Origin: Thalassospira lohafexi
GTDB lineage: Bacteria; Pseudomonadota; Alphaproteobacteria; Rhodospirillales; Thalassospiraceae
Assembly: GCF_002844275.1 (NCBI RefSeq)
Contig: NZ_NXGX01000001.1
Coordinates: forward strand, 558,001 to 622,000
DNA: 64,000 bases
Direction: 5' to 3'
A program made the translations under genes and the position numbers. The notes under the pieces were generated by a model. It had not been told where the DNA came from. It worked only from the letters and a program-made list of their open reading frames with translations, and searched no databases. Position 1 is the first letter of the stretch. Every line of letters begins with the position of its first letter. This document shows, one piece after another, positions 7,643-17,009 of this stretch.

Positions 7643-9052
7643 TCAGTTTTTCAGGGCTTCGAGTTGGGCGGGCAGGGCGTTGGCCCATGCGCTGATGGAG
7701 CCGGCACCAAGGCAGACAACCAGATCGCCCGGTTTGGCCGCAGCGGCGATGACTTCGGCCAGTTTTTCCGGTCCTTCAAGCGCGCTGACATGGCGATGAC
7801 CCCGGTTGCGCAACCCTTCGACCAGTGCATCGCGCGATGCGCCTTCGATCGGGGTTTCACCGGCTTCATAGACATCGGCGACAATGACGTTGTCGGCATC
7901 GTTAAAGCAGGTGCAGAAATCTTCGAACAGGTCATGCAGACGTGAATAACGGTGCGGCTGCACCACGGCGATGACATTGTTCTGGGTCGCCTGACGGGCG
8001 GCTTTGAGCACCGCCTTGATTTCGACCGGGTGGTGACCGTAATCGTCAATGATGGTGACACCATCAACCTCGCCGGTTTTGGTAAAGCGGCGTTTGACCC
8101 CGGTAAATCCGTCAAAGGCGGAGACGATTTTCTCATCGGGGATGCCCAGTTCAAGGGCGACGGTGATCGCCGCCAGCGAATTGGACACGTTATGGTCGCC
8201 AACCATCGGCAGGCGGACATCCTTGATGATGCGTTCTTCGCTGTCGACCCGTTCGCGGATCACGACGTCAAAGACGCTGTCGGAGATGTTGGTGCGCACA
8301 TTGGTTGCGCGGACATCGGCCTGTGGCGAGAAGCCGAATGTGAAAATACGGCGGTCGGTGACCCGGCCAATCAGGGCCTGAACTTCGGGATGGTCGATGC
8401 ACAAAACGGCAAAGCCGTAAAACGGGATGTTTTGAACAAAGTTTTTAAAGGCTTCGCGCAGTTGGTCGAAGTCCTTCCAGTGATCAAGATGTTCGGGGTC
8501 GATGTTGGTGACAACCGAAATGGTCGAGGGGACCTTCACAAAGGTGCCATCCGACTCATCGGCCTCAACCACCATCCAGTCGCCATCGCCAAGGCGGGCA
8601 TTGGTGCCATATGAATTGATGATGCCGCCATTGATCACGGTCGGATCAAGTCCCGCTGCATCCAGCATGGTGGCAACAAGTGATGTGGTGGTGGTTTTGC
8701 CGTGCGTGCCGCCAACTGCAATCGCGGCCTTAAGGCGCATCAGTTCGGCCAGCATTTCAGAACGGCGGACAACCGGGATCATATCAGCACGTGCGGCGAT
8801 GACTTCGGGGTTGTCAGATTTAACCGCGGTTGAAATCACAACCACGTTGGCATCGGTGATGTTGCCAGCTTCGTGGCCGACAAAAACCGTGATGCCAAGA
8901 CCGCGCAGGCGCTGAACATTGGCATTGTCAGAGATGTCAGACCCTTGCACCGAATAGCCAAGGTTATGGAGAATTTCGGCAATACCGGACATACCGATGC
9001 CGCCAATACCGACAAAATGGATGGTGCCGATGTTGAGCGGCAGGGTGTTCAT
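7643..9052 (-). CDS. murC: UDP-N-acetylmuramate--L-alanine ligase MurC
   Basis: Cytoplasmic Mur ligase adding the first stem residue, L-Ala, to UDP-MurNAc; 469 residues, normal length. The N-terminal Rossmann domain begins [18 protein letters not shown], the ATP loop is [16 protein letters not shown], and the C-terminal ligase domain has [15 protein letters not shown] good AAGGAGA ribosome site precedes the ATG. The start overlaps the murG stop as ATGA. Confidence 0.98.
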   Translation of the reverse strand: MNTLPLNIGTIHFVGIGGIGMSGIAEILHNLGYSVQGSDISDNANVQRLRGLGITVFVGHEAGNITDANVVVISTAVKSDNPEVIAARADMIPVVRRSEMLAELMRLKAAIAVGGTHGKTTTTSLVATMLDAAGLDPTVINGGIINSYGTNARLGDGDWMVVEADESDGTFVKVPSTISVVTNIDPEHLDHWKDFDQLREAFKNFVQNIPFYGFAVLCIDHPEVQALIGRVTDRRIFTFGFSPQADVRATNVRTNISDSVFDVVIRERVDSEERIIKDVRLPMVGDHNVSNSLAAITVALELGIPDEKIVSAFDGFTGVKRRFTKTGEVDGVTIIDDYGHHPVEIKAVLKAARQATQNNVIAVVQPHRYSRLHDLFEDFCTCFNDADNVIVADVYEAGETPIEGASRDALVEGLRNRGHRHVSALEGPEKLAEVIAAAAKPGDLVVCLGAGSISAWANALPAQLEALKN

Positions 9053-10263
9053 TGCGTGTCTCCTTGGTCTTTTTTACTTATGTTTTCTGCATCTGGTGTG
9101 CCTGCCGGGTTGAGACCCAGCATATCAAGCACCATATCGGCCAGCCGTTCGGCAGCATTGGCGCGTCCGGCGGTTTTGGCGGCCTTTGCCGCACGGGTCA
9201 AGGCCGCCGGATTGCGTAACAGCTTTGCCAGCCGGTCGGTGACGGTTTCACTGGAAAAACGGTCTTGCGGCATAAGCCATGCACCACCGGCGTCTTCGAC
9301 CTGCTGGGCATTAAAGCGTTGATGATCATCAATGGCATGCGGCAGTGGCACCAGCAAACCGGGACGCCCGGCGGCGGTCAGTTCGGCCACGGTTGATGCG
9401 CCGGAACGGGCAATCACCAGATGGCAATCGCGCAGGCGTTCGGGGATGTCATCGATAAAGGATGCCAGTGTGACATCAATGCCCGACCCGTCATAGGTCT
9501 TGCGCACCGCATTGATGTCTTCGTCGCGGGCCTGCTGGGTGACGACAAGGCGGGTGCGAATGCCTTCGGGCAGGTTGACCAGCGCGGTCGGCAGGATTTC
9601 GGAAAGAACGCGCGCCCCCTGTGACCCGCCGGTGATCAGAAGTTTGATCGGGCCGTCTTCGGTCGGCACGTCATAGGTGCTGTTGGCGAGGGCGGCGACT
9701 TCGGCGCGCACCGGGCTGCCAGTCCAGATGACCTTGTTCTGATCATTTGGGTCAATCAGGGTGACGGTGGGGAATGACGTGGCAATGCGTTTGGCCGCCC
9801 GTGCGACCAACCGGTTGGCACGGCCGAGAACCGCGTTTTGTTCGTGAATGGCAAACGGAATGCCCAGCCACTTGGCCGACATGGTGGCGGGGATGGAGGC
9901 ATATCCGCCAAAGCCGATGACGACAGCCGGTTTGGCCTTTTTAATCATCGAGCGGGCTTTGAGCGTGCCAAGCCCAAGACGGGCAGCACCCATCAGGCGG
10001 CCTTTAAGGCCCTTACCGGCAATGCCACCGGCGGGCAAGATGATGGTTTGCACCCCATCGACCCCGTCGGTATAGCGCGCAGCCCGGGCATCGGTGAAAA
10101 ACAGCACCTTTGCGCCGCGCCGCACCAGCGCCTTTGACAGGGCGACGGCGGGGAACATGTGACCGCCCGTTCCGCCGGATGTCACAGCGATGACTTGCCC
10201 GGCAAGCGGGGCGTCATTGGCGGTGGAAATATCAGGTTGTGTGAGTTTCGTCATCTCGTCCAC
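9049..10263 (-). CDS. murG: Lipid II synthase MurG (GlcNAc transferase)
   Basis: Membrane-associated glycosyltransferase that adds GlcNAc to lipid I. Motifs: [18 protein letters not shown] near the N-terminus, [15 protein letters not shown], and [14 protein letters not shown] in the UDP-GlcNAc domain. With 404 residues it is longer than the usual 355-365, owing to a polar N-terminal extension of about 22 residues and a tail after the conserved core. GTG at 10263 is the longest start; the ATG at 10254 (MTKLT) is equally possible. The toxin-antitoxin insertion lies upstream, so transcription from mraZ must cross about 1.6 kb without dcw genes or restart near here. No convincing promoter was found. 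Confidence 0.96.
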   Translation of the reverse strand: MDEMTKLTQPDISTANDAPLAGQVIAVTSGGTGGHMFPAVALSKALVRRGAKVLFFTDARAARYTDGVDGVQTIILPAGGIAGKGLKGRLMGAARLGLGTLKARSMIKKAKPAVVIGFGGYASIPATMSAKWLGIPFAIHEQNAVLGRANRLVARAAKRIATSFPTVTLIDPNDQNKVIWTGSPVRAEVAALANSTYDVPTEDGPIKLLITGGSQGARVLSEILPTALVNLPEGIRTRLVVTQQARDEDINAVRKTYDGSGIDVTLASFIDDIPERLRDCHLVIARSGASTVAELTAAGRPGLLVPLPHAIDDHQRFNAQQVEDAGGAWLMPQDRFSSETVTDRLAKLLRNPAALTRAAKAAKTAGRANAAERLADMVLDMLGLNPAGTPDAENISKKDQGDTQ

Positions 10264-10446
10264 ATGTTAAACGACGGCACGCGCCAAGGTTCCCCCATCA
10301 AAACCCGATAAAGGTTAATATCCCTTCAAGCGGGGGCGTTTATAGGGCGGGAATTTGTCGTTTTTTTGGGACGGGGGTGTCGTTGGGATGTTTGAGGGCG
10401 GGGCGGGTTTGATATGGCCCTTAAGGCTGCATTTGTGGTGGGGTGG

Positions 10447-10514
10447 ACTCCCGCCTTCGCGGGAGTGACGGTGTTTTGTGTGGAGGAGATCGCGCCTTTG
10501 GCGTCATTCCCGGC
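10447..10514. repeat. REP-like palindrome with an inverted partial partner
   Basis: ACTCCCGC-CTTC-GCGGGAGT at 10447-10466 is a perfect 8-base-arm hairpin followed by GACGG. A decayed half-copy in the opposite orientation (CGTCATTCCCGGC) begins near 10502. The same family recurs at 11748-11767 and 11810-11829, so copies flank the toxin-antitoxin pair on both sides. This CCCGCCTTCGCGGGAATGACG type is a common dispersed intergenic palindrome in proteobacteria. Confidence 0.75.
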
Positions 10515-10699
10515 TTCCTGTGCAAGATTACACCTGCCGATCGCAAAGTTTTCATGCTCCAGTATCGGACGAACGCGGGCGAGCGGCGCAAGCCTGCATT
10601 GGGTTTGTAAGGAGAATTGGCCGTTGAGCACGTCCGCTTATTGGCACAGAGTTGGTTGGTTGCGGTACGCCGGTGTGGCAACCTGCCACTTGCAAGGGC

Positions 10700-10728
10700 T
10701 GGACAATCATGCCCGTTACGGGTATAGT
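10700..10728 (+). promoter_or_regulatory. Promoter and palindromic operator of the toxin-antitoxin pair
   Basis: A -35 box TGGACA (10700-10705) and a -10 box TATAGT (10723-10728) are 17 bases apart. The spacer contains the perfect palindrome CCCGT-T-ACGGG (10712-10722), extended by AT on both sides as ATGCCCGTTACGGGTAT. This layout suits autorepression by the XRE antitoxin. The toxin ATG follows 18 bases after the -10 box. Confidence 0.65.
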
Positions 10729-10745
10729 TTTGAAGGTGAATGAGT

Positions 10746-11129
10746 ATGGACGTCTTGAAGCGAAAGGACTTTGCACGGTGGCAGGCGGGCGAGAAACTGT
10801 CAGATGCGGCGCTATGCAAGGCGGTCCAGGAAATGGAAAGCGGACGGATTGATGCCGACTTGGGCGGCCACCTCTACAAAAAACGGGTCGCCCGCCCAGG
10901 TGGAGGTAAGAGCGGTGGCTACCGCACATTATTGTCGGCTCGTGTTGGCCACCGTTATGTATTTCTGCATGGGTTCCCGAAAAGCGACAAGGCGAACGTC
11001 ACGCGAGACGAGAAAAAAGCACTGCAATATGCTGGAAAAGTATTTCTGGAGCTATCAGCCAAGGAGTTGGTAAAGGCATTGCAGGCGGGTGTTTTACTGG
11101 AGGTGTGTTGTGACGAGCAAAATCATTGA
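10746..11129 (+). CDS. Type II toxin, RelE/HigB-like family
   Basis: Probable ribosome-dependent mRNA interferase of 127 residues. The sequence fits the RelE-like family whose signature includes the LGG..L.KKRVAR stretch, GGGKSGGYRTLLSA and FLHGFPKSDKANVTRDE; the core with LSAKEL near the end is also typical. ATG at 10746 is preferred because AGGTGA lies 7 bases before it; the ATG at 10740 is too close to that site. The antitoxin gene overlaps its last 20 bases. It points against the surrounding dcw genes and splits ftsW from murG, a sign of insertion. Confidence 0.9.
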   Translation: MDVLKRKDFARWQAGEKLSDAALCKAVQEMESGRIDADLGGHLYKKRVARPGGGKSGGYRTLLSARVGHRYVFLHGFPKSDKANVTRDEKKALQYAGKVFLELSAKELVKALQAGVLLEVCCDEQNH

Positions 11130-11415
11130 ATCCCTGCGCGGTGATCTGGCCGCATTGCACGATGCTGGCGCGATCAGCAAAGTGACGATGCGTGAATTCG
11201 ACGCGATCTGCCCGCCGCCGGTGCGCAAGTTCAGCGCCGACGACATCAAGCGTCTGCGTGAAGCGCTGCACTTCAGTCAGCCAGTGTTCGCCCATCATCT
11301 GCACACCACCGCCTCGACGGTACGCAAGTGGGAACAGGGTGAAACGCATCCAGCGGGCCCGGCGCTCAAGCTGCTCAACGTCATCGCTGACAAGGGCTTG
11401 CAGGCCATTATCTGA
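11110..11415 (+). CDS. XRE-family antitoxin of the RelE-like pair
   Basis: 101-residue helix-turn-helix protein, partner and repressor of the upstream toxin. The DNA-binding segment is LREALHFSQPVFAHHLHTTA plus STVRKWEQGETHPAGPALKLL, the classic XRE form with a tryptophan-glutamate-glycine turn. The start is taken as GTG at 11110, which has GGAGGT 5-6 bases upstream (11099-11104); an in-frame GTG at 11089 lacks this. It overlaps the toxin stop by 20 bases, consistent with coupled translation. Confidence 0.9.
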   Translation: MTSKIIESLRGDLAALHDAGAISKVTMREFDAICPPPVRKFSADDIKRLREALHFSQPVFAHHLHTTASTVRKWEQGETHPAGPALKLLNVIADKGLQAII

Positions 11416-11523
11416 TGAGTGTAAGCCGGAGATACAGATAGCGGCGTCAGAAAAAGCCTATAAGTTTGTCTTAAGGCTTTGAGGTTGGCGGGCGTAAGCC
11501 TTCCCTCATTGTCCAAAGAAATT

Positions 11524-11560
11524 GAAAAAGCTCATCCTTGTGGTGGGCTTTTTCTTTTTT
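11524..11560 (+). terminator. Rho-independent terminator of the toxin-antitoxin operon
   Basis: GAAAAAGCTCATCC pairs with GGTGGGCTTTTTC around a short loop and is followed by TTTTTT. It is placed for the plus-strand toxin-antitoxin transcript; the A-tract side could also act on minus-strand readthrough from ftsW. Confidence 0.75.
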
Positions 11561-11747
11561 CAGTTGGGTATGGTTTCGCACTTTAAACGTGTCGAATGAT
11601 CGCATGGGTGTCTATGGCTACAACTGTCGCGAAATCCCTCCGTCGACTTTCTGTTCGAGAACAAAAGAACGCGTTCTTCTTTTCCATGTCTTTTCGGCTG
11701 TGTGGGACTGAGGTGAGATGGGGCGAGCGGTGTATGCGGCACGATGG

Positions 11748-11829
11748 ATTCCCGCCTTCGCGGGAATGACGGTCTAAGGGGTGACATAATCCGATACCAA
11801 AATATCGTCACTCCCGCGTAGGCGGGAGT
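11748..11829. repeat. Facing pair of REP-like palindromes (BIME-like)
   Basis: ATTCCCGC-CTTC-GCGGGAAT at 11748-11767 and, in the opposite orientation, ACTCCCGC-GTAG-GCGGGAGT at 11810-11829. Each carries a conserved GACG flank, on outer and inner sides respectively. Together with 10447-10514 they bracket the toxin-antitoxin cassette. Confidence 0.75.
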
Positions 11830-11863
11830 CCCCCTTTTGCAAGGTTTGTGGGTTTGTAAGCCG

Positions 11864-13003
11864 TTATTCGCCCGGACGTTTGCGGGTGAGCGCCAGAACG
11901 AAGCCCATGCCAATCGCAATGCCGATGGTGGCCGAGCCGCCGTAGGAGACAAACGGCAGGGTCATGCCCTTTGGCGGGACCAGTTGCAAGGTCGAGGCCA
12001 TGTTGATGACCGCCTGCAAGCCGAACTGGACCAGAATGCCGGTTACCGCCAGCACGACGAACAGGTTGCGTTCCCCCATGAGGCGCGAGAGGCCGCGCAT
12101 GATGATGAAGGCAAAGACGCCGACGACCAGCACACAGAACAGCAAGCCGAACTCTTCGCCCGCCACGGCAAAGATAAAGTCGGAATGGGCATCGGGGATC
12201 GAGTTTTTGACCCAGCCTTCGCCCGGTCCACGGCCCATGATGCCGCCGTTCATGAAGGCTTCCATCGAGCGTTCGATTTGATAGTTGTCGCCCGAGGCAG
12301 GATCAAGGAAGCGGTCCACACGTGATTGCACGTGCGGCAGGATCAAATAGGCACTGACCGCAAGGCCAACCGCCCCCAAGCCCAGACAAAACACCAGAAT
12401 GATTGGAAGGCCAGCCAAGAAGATTTGCACCGACCAGATGGAGGTTACCACCACCGTTTGGCCAAAGTCAGGCTGGATCATCAGAAGGAAGATGCAAAGT
12501 GCCAGCATCAGGCTGCTGACGATGTAGCCGGGGAAATTGGGGTTAAGCCGACCTTCGGCGAACATCCATGCCACGACAACCGCAAAGGCCGGTTTTAGGA
12601 ACTCGGACGGTTGGATCGTGACGCCTGCAAGGTGGATCCAGCGTACAGCCCCCTTGATCTCGGACCCGATGAACGGGGTGATGATCAAAAGGAAAATGAC
12701 GCCAAGGAACATGATGGAGGCCAGCCTTCGGACCCATTTCACCGGCAGCAGTGAGATCGAGAACATGCAGGCGGCAGCAAGACCGAGAAAGACAAACTGG
12801 CGGGTGACGAAGTGGAAGCTATCGACATTGATGCGGTCGGCCACCGGCGGGCTTGCCGACATGACCAGAAGTGCGCCAATGCCCATCAGCAAAATGATGG
12901 CGGCAAGAAACCAGCGATCGACCGTCCACCACCAGATGCCCAGAACGGAGGTGTCCGCGCGGGAAAAGGCAATATTGGTATTATGACCAAACAGCGATTT
13001 CAT
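11864..13003 (-). CDS. ftsW: Septal peptidoglycan glycosyltransferase FtsW (SEDS family)
   Basis: Polytopic inner-membrane polymerase acting with FtsI at the septum. The 379 residues contain about ten hydrophobic segments, an extracytoplasmic loop with ERSMEAFMNGGIMGRGPGEG, and the family C-terminal signature PPKGMTLPFVSYGGSA. The start overlaps murD as ATGA. It is the last gene before the toxin-antitoxin insertion. Confidence 0.97.
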   Translation of the reverse strand: MKSLFGHNTNIAFSRADTSVLGIWWWTVDRWFLAAIILLMGIGALLVMSASPPVADRINVDSFHFVTRQFVFLGLAAACMFSISLLPVKWVRRLASIMFLGVIFLLIITPFIGSEIKGAVRWIHLAGVTIQPSEFLKPAFAVVVAWMFAEGRLNPNFPGYIVSSLMLALCIFLLMIQPDFGQTVVVTSIWSVQIFLAGLPIILVFCLGLGAVGLAVSAYLILPHVQSRVDRFLDPASGDNYQIERSMEAFMNGGIMGRGPGEGWVKNSIPDAHSDFIFAVAGEEFGLLFCVLVVGVFAFIIMRGLSRLMGERNLFVVLAVTGILVQFGLQAVINMASTLQLVPPKGMTLPFVSYGGSATIGIAIGMGFVLALTRKRPGE

Positions 13004-14394
13004 GAGCGTTCCTGCGCGTTGGTGGCGAGATGGGCATAAATGTCGCGGAAGGCATCGCCGCGGGCTTCGAAACTTTTGAATTGATCAAACGACGCGCAGG
13101 CCGGGGTCAGCATGACCACCGGGGCGTCATCGCCATGTTGACGGGCATCTTCAAACGCCGCCTTGGTGGCGACATCAAGGGTTTGGCATTTTTCCCACGG
13201 CAGATCGGTGCCCAGTGTATCGGCAAACGCGTTGGTTGCCGCCCCGATCAAATAGGCTTTTTTGATGTTGGGGTAAAATGCCTCAAGCCCGGCGATGCCG
13301 CCTTCTTTTGGTTTGCCACCGACAATCCAGTAGATGTTCTGATAGGCCGAGAGTGCCTTGGCCGATGCTTCGGCATTGGTGGCCTTGCTGTCATTGACAA
13401 AGACAACGCCGTCAATGGTGCCCAAACGTTCCTGACGATGAGCGAGGCCGGGAAATGACAGGATGCCATCAATGATCCGGGTGGCATCGACACCGCGTGC
13501 ACGGCACAGCGCATAGGCAAAGGCAATGTTTTGCCAGTTATGTTTGCCGGGCATCCGGGTGACGGTGGTGAGATCGAGAATACGGGTTTTAGCCCCGGAA
13601 ATATCATCAATCAACCAGCCATCAGAGACATAAATGCCGTGATCAACCGGCTGATTGATCGAAATTTCGATGATGTGGCGGCCGCCTTCGCGGGCCAGTT
13701 CGACCGACATTTTGGCACAAGGTTCATCATCAATTGAAATGATCGCCCATTTCGGGCCCTTGTTGCGCGCAAAGATTTGATGTTTTGCGCCGATATAGCC
13801 ATCCATCCCGCCGTGACGATCCAAATGGTCGGGTGTGATGTTTAAAAGTGCGCAGGCATCAAAGGCGGCCTCGGCCAGAAGGTCAAGCTGATAGGACGAC
13901 AGTTCAAGCACCAGACAGTCATCAGGACCAGATGGTTCAAGACCAAGGGCGGCGTTGCCAAGGTTGCCCCCGGCCTGCGTTTTGATCCCGGCACCGGCCA
14001 GAATATGGGCGGTGAGGGCGGTGGTGGTGGATTTGCCGTTGGTGCCCGTGATCGCCAGGGTCGGCACATCGGGTTGGGCGGTACAGAGCAATTCAACGTC
14101 GCAAATGATCGGAACACCAGCCCGGCGGGCCTTTTCAGCGGCGGCGTGGGGGGTTGGGAAGGTGGACGGGATGCCGGGACTTATGATCAGCATGTCGGGT
14201 TCGGTCCAGTCACACTCAACCAGATTGATCGGGGCAAGGCCCAATGGCTCGATCAGATCGCGGCCCGATGGATTATCATCCCACGCCCAGACAATCGCAC
14301 CGGCATTGATCAATGCCTTCACACTGGCAAGACCCGATTTGCCGAGCCCCAGAACCGCGATGGTTTTGCCGCGCAAGTGTGACAGATCAATCAA
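13000..14394 (-). CDS. murD: UDP-N-acetylmuramoyl-L-alanine--D-glutamate ligase MurD
   Basis: Cytoplasmic Mur ligase adding D-Glu; 464 residues, normal. The N-terminal nucleotide fold starts KTIAVLGLGKSGLASVKAL, the ATP loop is ITGTNGKSTTTALTAHIL, and the ligase core has FVNDSKATNAEASAKAL. AAGGAAA precedes the ATG by about 8 bases; mraY ends 11 bases upstream. Confidence 0.98.
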   Translation of the reverse strand: MIDLSHLRGKTIAVLGLGKSGLASVKALINAGAIVWAWDDNPSGRDLIEPLGLAPINLVECDWTEPDMLIISPGIPSTFPTPHAAAEKARRAGVPIICDVELLCTAQPDVPTLAITGTNGKSTTTALTAHILAGAGIKTQAGGNLGNAALGLEPSGPDDCLVLELSSYQLDLLAEAAFDACALLNITPDHLDRHGGMDGYIGAKHQIFARNKGPKWAIISIDDEPCAKMSVELAREGGRHIIEISINQPVDHGIYVSDGWLIDDISGAKTRILDLTTVTRMPGKHNWQNIAFAYALCRARGVDATRIIDGILSFPGLAHRQERLGTIDGVVFVNDSKATNAEASAKALSAYQNIYWIVGGKPKEGGIAGLEAFYPNIKKAYLIGAATNAFADTLGTDLPWEKCQTLDVATKAAFEDARQHGDDAPVVMLTPACASFDQFKSFEARGDAFRDIYAHLATNAQERS

Positions 14395-14405
14395 GGGTGT
14401 TTTCC

Positions 14406-15494
14406 TTAGCGAAGTTTAAGGGTGGCAAGCCCGACAAGGGCAAGGATCACGGCGATGATCCAGAAACGAATGACGATGGTTGCTTCCTGCCAGCCCTTTT
14501 TTTCAAAATGGTGATGCAGCGGGGCCATGCGAAACACGCGCTTTCCGGTCAGTTTGAAGGATCCGACCTGAATGATCACCGACAGGGTTTCAAGCACAAA
14601 CAAACCGCCAATGATGGCCAGAACCAGTTCGTGTTTGGTGACAACCGACACAGCACCCAACGCGCCGCCCAAGGCAAGCGAGCCGGTATCGCCCATAAAC
14701 ACCATGGCAGGCGGGGCGTTGTACCACAGGAAGCCAAGGCCAGCGCCAACCAGCGCGCCAAGGAAGATGGTGAGTTCCCCTGATCCGGCGACGTAATGGA
14801 CCTGAAGATATTCGGCAAACTGGATGTTACCGATCAAATAGGTGATCAGCGCAAAACTGGCCGCGGCAATCATGACCGGCACAATGGCAAGCCCGTCGAG
14901 CCCATCGGTCAGGTTGACGGAGTTTGACGCCCCGACCATGACAAACATGGCAAACGGGATAAAGAACCAGCCGAGATCAAGCAGGTAGTTCTTGAAAAAC
15001 GGGAAGGCCAATGCGGTCGAAAGCGGATCGGCGGTGTTGTAGGAAATCCAGAACGCGGCAAGGGCGGCAATGGAAAACTGACCGAGCAGCTTTATCTTAC
15101 CGGGTAATCCCTTGGTGTTTTTCTTTGACACTTTGAGGAAGTCATCAAGGAAGCCCAGGAAACCATAGCCGATGGTGACGAGCAAAACCGCCCAGACATA
15201 GGCATTGGTCAGATCGGCCCACAAAAGGGTGGCGATGGATGTTGAAATCAACAGCAAAAGACCACCCATGGTGGGCGTGCCTTTTTTGGTCAGAAGGTGA
15301 CCTTCCGGGCCGTCTTCGCGGATCGGCTGACCTTCGCTTTGTTTGGACCGCAACCAGCGGATCAGGGACGGACCCAGAACAAAAGCAAGGATAAGCGATG
15401 TTATGATCGCGCCGCCTGTGCGGAACGTGATGTACCGAAACAGGTTGAAAACCGGCATCTGATCGGCCAGCGGATAAAGCAGATTATAGAGCAT
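14406..15494 (-). CDS. mraY: Phospho-N-acetylmuramoyl-pentapeptide-transferase MraY
   Basis: Ten-segment membrane enzyme that forms lipid I from UDP-MurNAc-pentapeptide and undecaprenyl phosphate. Signatures: [17 protein letters not shown], the aspartate pair in [44 protein letters not shown] and [12 protein letters not shown]. The 362 residues are the usual length. It lies 30 bases after murF. Confidence 0.98.
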   Translation of the reverse strand: MLYNLLYPLADQMPVFNLFRYITFRTGGAIITSLILAFVLGPSLIRWLRSKQSEGQPIREDGPEGHLLTKKGTPTMGGLLLLISTSIATLLWADLTNAYVWAVLLVTIGYGFLGFLDDFLKVSKKNTKGLPGKIKLLGQFSIAALAAFWISYNTADPLSTALAFPFFKNYLLDLGWFFIPFAMFVMVGASNSVNLTDGLDGLAIVPVMIAAASFALITYLIGNIQFAEYLQVHYVAGSGELTIFLGALVGAGLGFLWYNAPPAMVFMGDTGSLALGGALGAVSVVTKHELVLAIIGGLFVLETLSVIIQVGSFKLTGKRVFRMAPLHHHFEKKGWQEATIVIRFWIIAVILALVGLATLKLR

Positions 15495-15524
15495 TGCTCT
15501 TGTCGTTCCTTCTGCGACGAATTT

Positions 15525-16949
15525 CTATTGGGGTGCGGGTTTGTCGACCACGCCGCCCGATTTTAACGCCGATACAATTTTCGAAACGTAAATGCCAAGC
15601 GATCCTTTGATCAAAACCACGTCGCCGGACTTAAGATCGGCCTTAATCGGCGCAATTGCGGCATCCGCAGTTTCAAAATGTCCGGCATTTATGGCGTCTG
15701 GCAGGGTTTTATCAAGCTCAGCCATCAAGGGACCGACACAATAGACCCGGTTAATTTCCATCGCGGTCAGCGGATGATGAAGGTCAGCATGCATTTTAAC
15801 CGCATCATTGCCCAGTTCGCGCATGTCGCCCAGAACCGCGATCTTGCGACCACCCTCGGCGGGTTTGGTTTGGGCAAGAACCTTGATCCCGGCCATCATC
15901 GAGGTCGGGTTGGCGTTATAGGCGTCATCAATCAGGGTAAAGGTGCCATCGCCCGAGGGCAGTTTGACCGTGGATGTTTCGCCCCGGCCCGCAGGCGGGG
16001 TGACATCGGCCAGATCGCGCGCGGCGCGTTCGACATCCGCACCAATGGCCGCGACACAGCCCAGAACGGCGAGTGAATTGACCACCCAGTGTTCGCCGGG
16101 GCAGCCAATGAAATATTCCAGTTCATGGCCATCAATGCGCGCGCGCACCGCACTGCCATCATTGACGATGTTGGCTTCAAACAGGCGGTAATTGGCAACC
16201 GCATCGGTGCCAAATGATTTGATGTCGGTCAGGCCCAGTTCCTTGGCCCGGCGTGCCAGTGCGAAATAATGCAGATTGTCACGGTTGAGGATGACCGCGC
16301 CATTTTTGTCCAGACCGTCAAAAATTTCGGCCTTGGCCATGGCGATTTCGGCTTCGTCCTTGAAATATTCGGTATGTGCGCCGACGACGGTGGTGATCAT
16401 GGCAACCGATGGTTTGACCATCTTGACCAGCGGGCTGATTTCGCCGGGATGGTTCATGCCGATTTCAAGCACGCCATATTGCGCATCGACCGGAAGGGTC
16501 GCCAAGCTGATCGGAACACCCCAATGGTTGTTAAAGCTGGCCGGGCTGGCGTGGGTTTTGCCCTGCTGGCTGAGCACATATTTTAGGGCTTCCTTGGTGC
16601 CTGTTTTACCGACACTGCCGGTGATGGCGACGATTTTAGCGTTGCTTCGTGCGCGCCCGGCGTCGCCCAGACGGTTCAGGGCGGCCATGGTGTCATCGAC
16701 CAGAAGGATTTTATCGGGATCGGTAATGCCGGTGGCATCATCGACCATGACGGCGGACGCACCAGCATCAAGGGCGGCCTGCGCAAATGTGTGGCCGTCA
16801 AAATTCGGGCCCTTAAGGGCGATGAACAGATCGCCCCTGGTGACCTTGCGGCTGTCGATTGAGATGCCCGATACCGTCCAGTCGCCGGATGTTGTGCCAC
16901 CGGTTGCGGTTTGGGCATCTTGTGCCGTCCATAAAACAGCCTTGGTCAT
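15525..16949 (-). CDS. murF: UDP-N-acetylmuramoyl-tripeptide--D-alanyl-D-alanine ligase MurF
   Basis: Adds D-Ala-D-Ala to the UDP-MurNAc tripeptide. The 474 residues show the MurF N-terminal domain (SIDSRKVTRGDLFIALKG), the ATP loop AITGSVGKTGTKEALKYV, and ligase-domain segments IGMNHPGEI and DDAYNANPTSMMAG. It follows murE after 60 bases, the widest gap between the genes from mraZ to ftsW. Confidence 0.97.
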   Translation of the reverse strand: MTKAVLWTAQDAQTATGGTTSGDWTVSGISIDSRKVTRGDLFIALKGPNFDGHTFAQAALDAGASAVMVDDATGITDPDKILLVDDTMAALNRLGDAGRARSNAKIVAITGSVGKTGTKEALKYVLSQQGKTHASPASFNNHWGVPISLATLPVDAQYGVLEIGMNHPGEISPLVKMVKPSVAMITTVVGAHTEYFKDEAEIAMAKAEIFDGLDKNGAVILNRDNLHYFALARRAKELGLTDIKSFGTDAVANYRLFEANIVNDGSAVRARIDGHELEYFIGCPGEHWVVNSLAVLGCVAAIGADVERAARDLADVTPPAGRGETSTVKLPSGDGTFTLIDDAYNANPTSMMAGIKVLAQTKPAEGGRKIAVLGDMRELGNDAVKMHADLHHPLTAMEINRVYCVGPLMAELDKTLPDAINAGHFETADAAIAPIKADLKSGDVVLIKGSLGIYVSKIVSALKSGGVVDKPAPQ

Positions 16950-17009
16950 AGGGTTACTTTCTTTCTCATCAGGCCGTTACGACCAGGGTGCCGTAACGGG
17001 AATTTATGG

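Larger units (their letters stand above)
10264..10745. other. 482-bp intergenic region upstream of murG and of the toxin gene
   Basis: Divergent gap. It holds REP-like palindromes (10447-10514) and the toxin promoter (10700-10728). Nothing else is recognisable; short frames here have no homology-like features. Confidence 0.7.
11416..11863. other. 448-bp intergenic region between the antitoxin and ftsW
   Basis: Convergent gap. It holds a terminator (11524-11560) and a facing pair of REP-like palindromes (11748-11829). A weaker palindrome around a central ACGCGT sits near 11655-11683. No gene is visible. Confidence 0.7.

Noticed and set aside
10414-10743. Plus-strand open frame of 109 codons before the toxin gene
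   Set aside because: It contains the REP palindrome and the toxin promoter and has no protein-like features.
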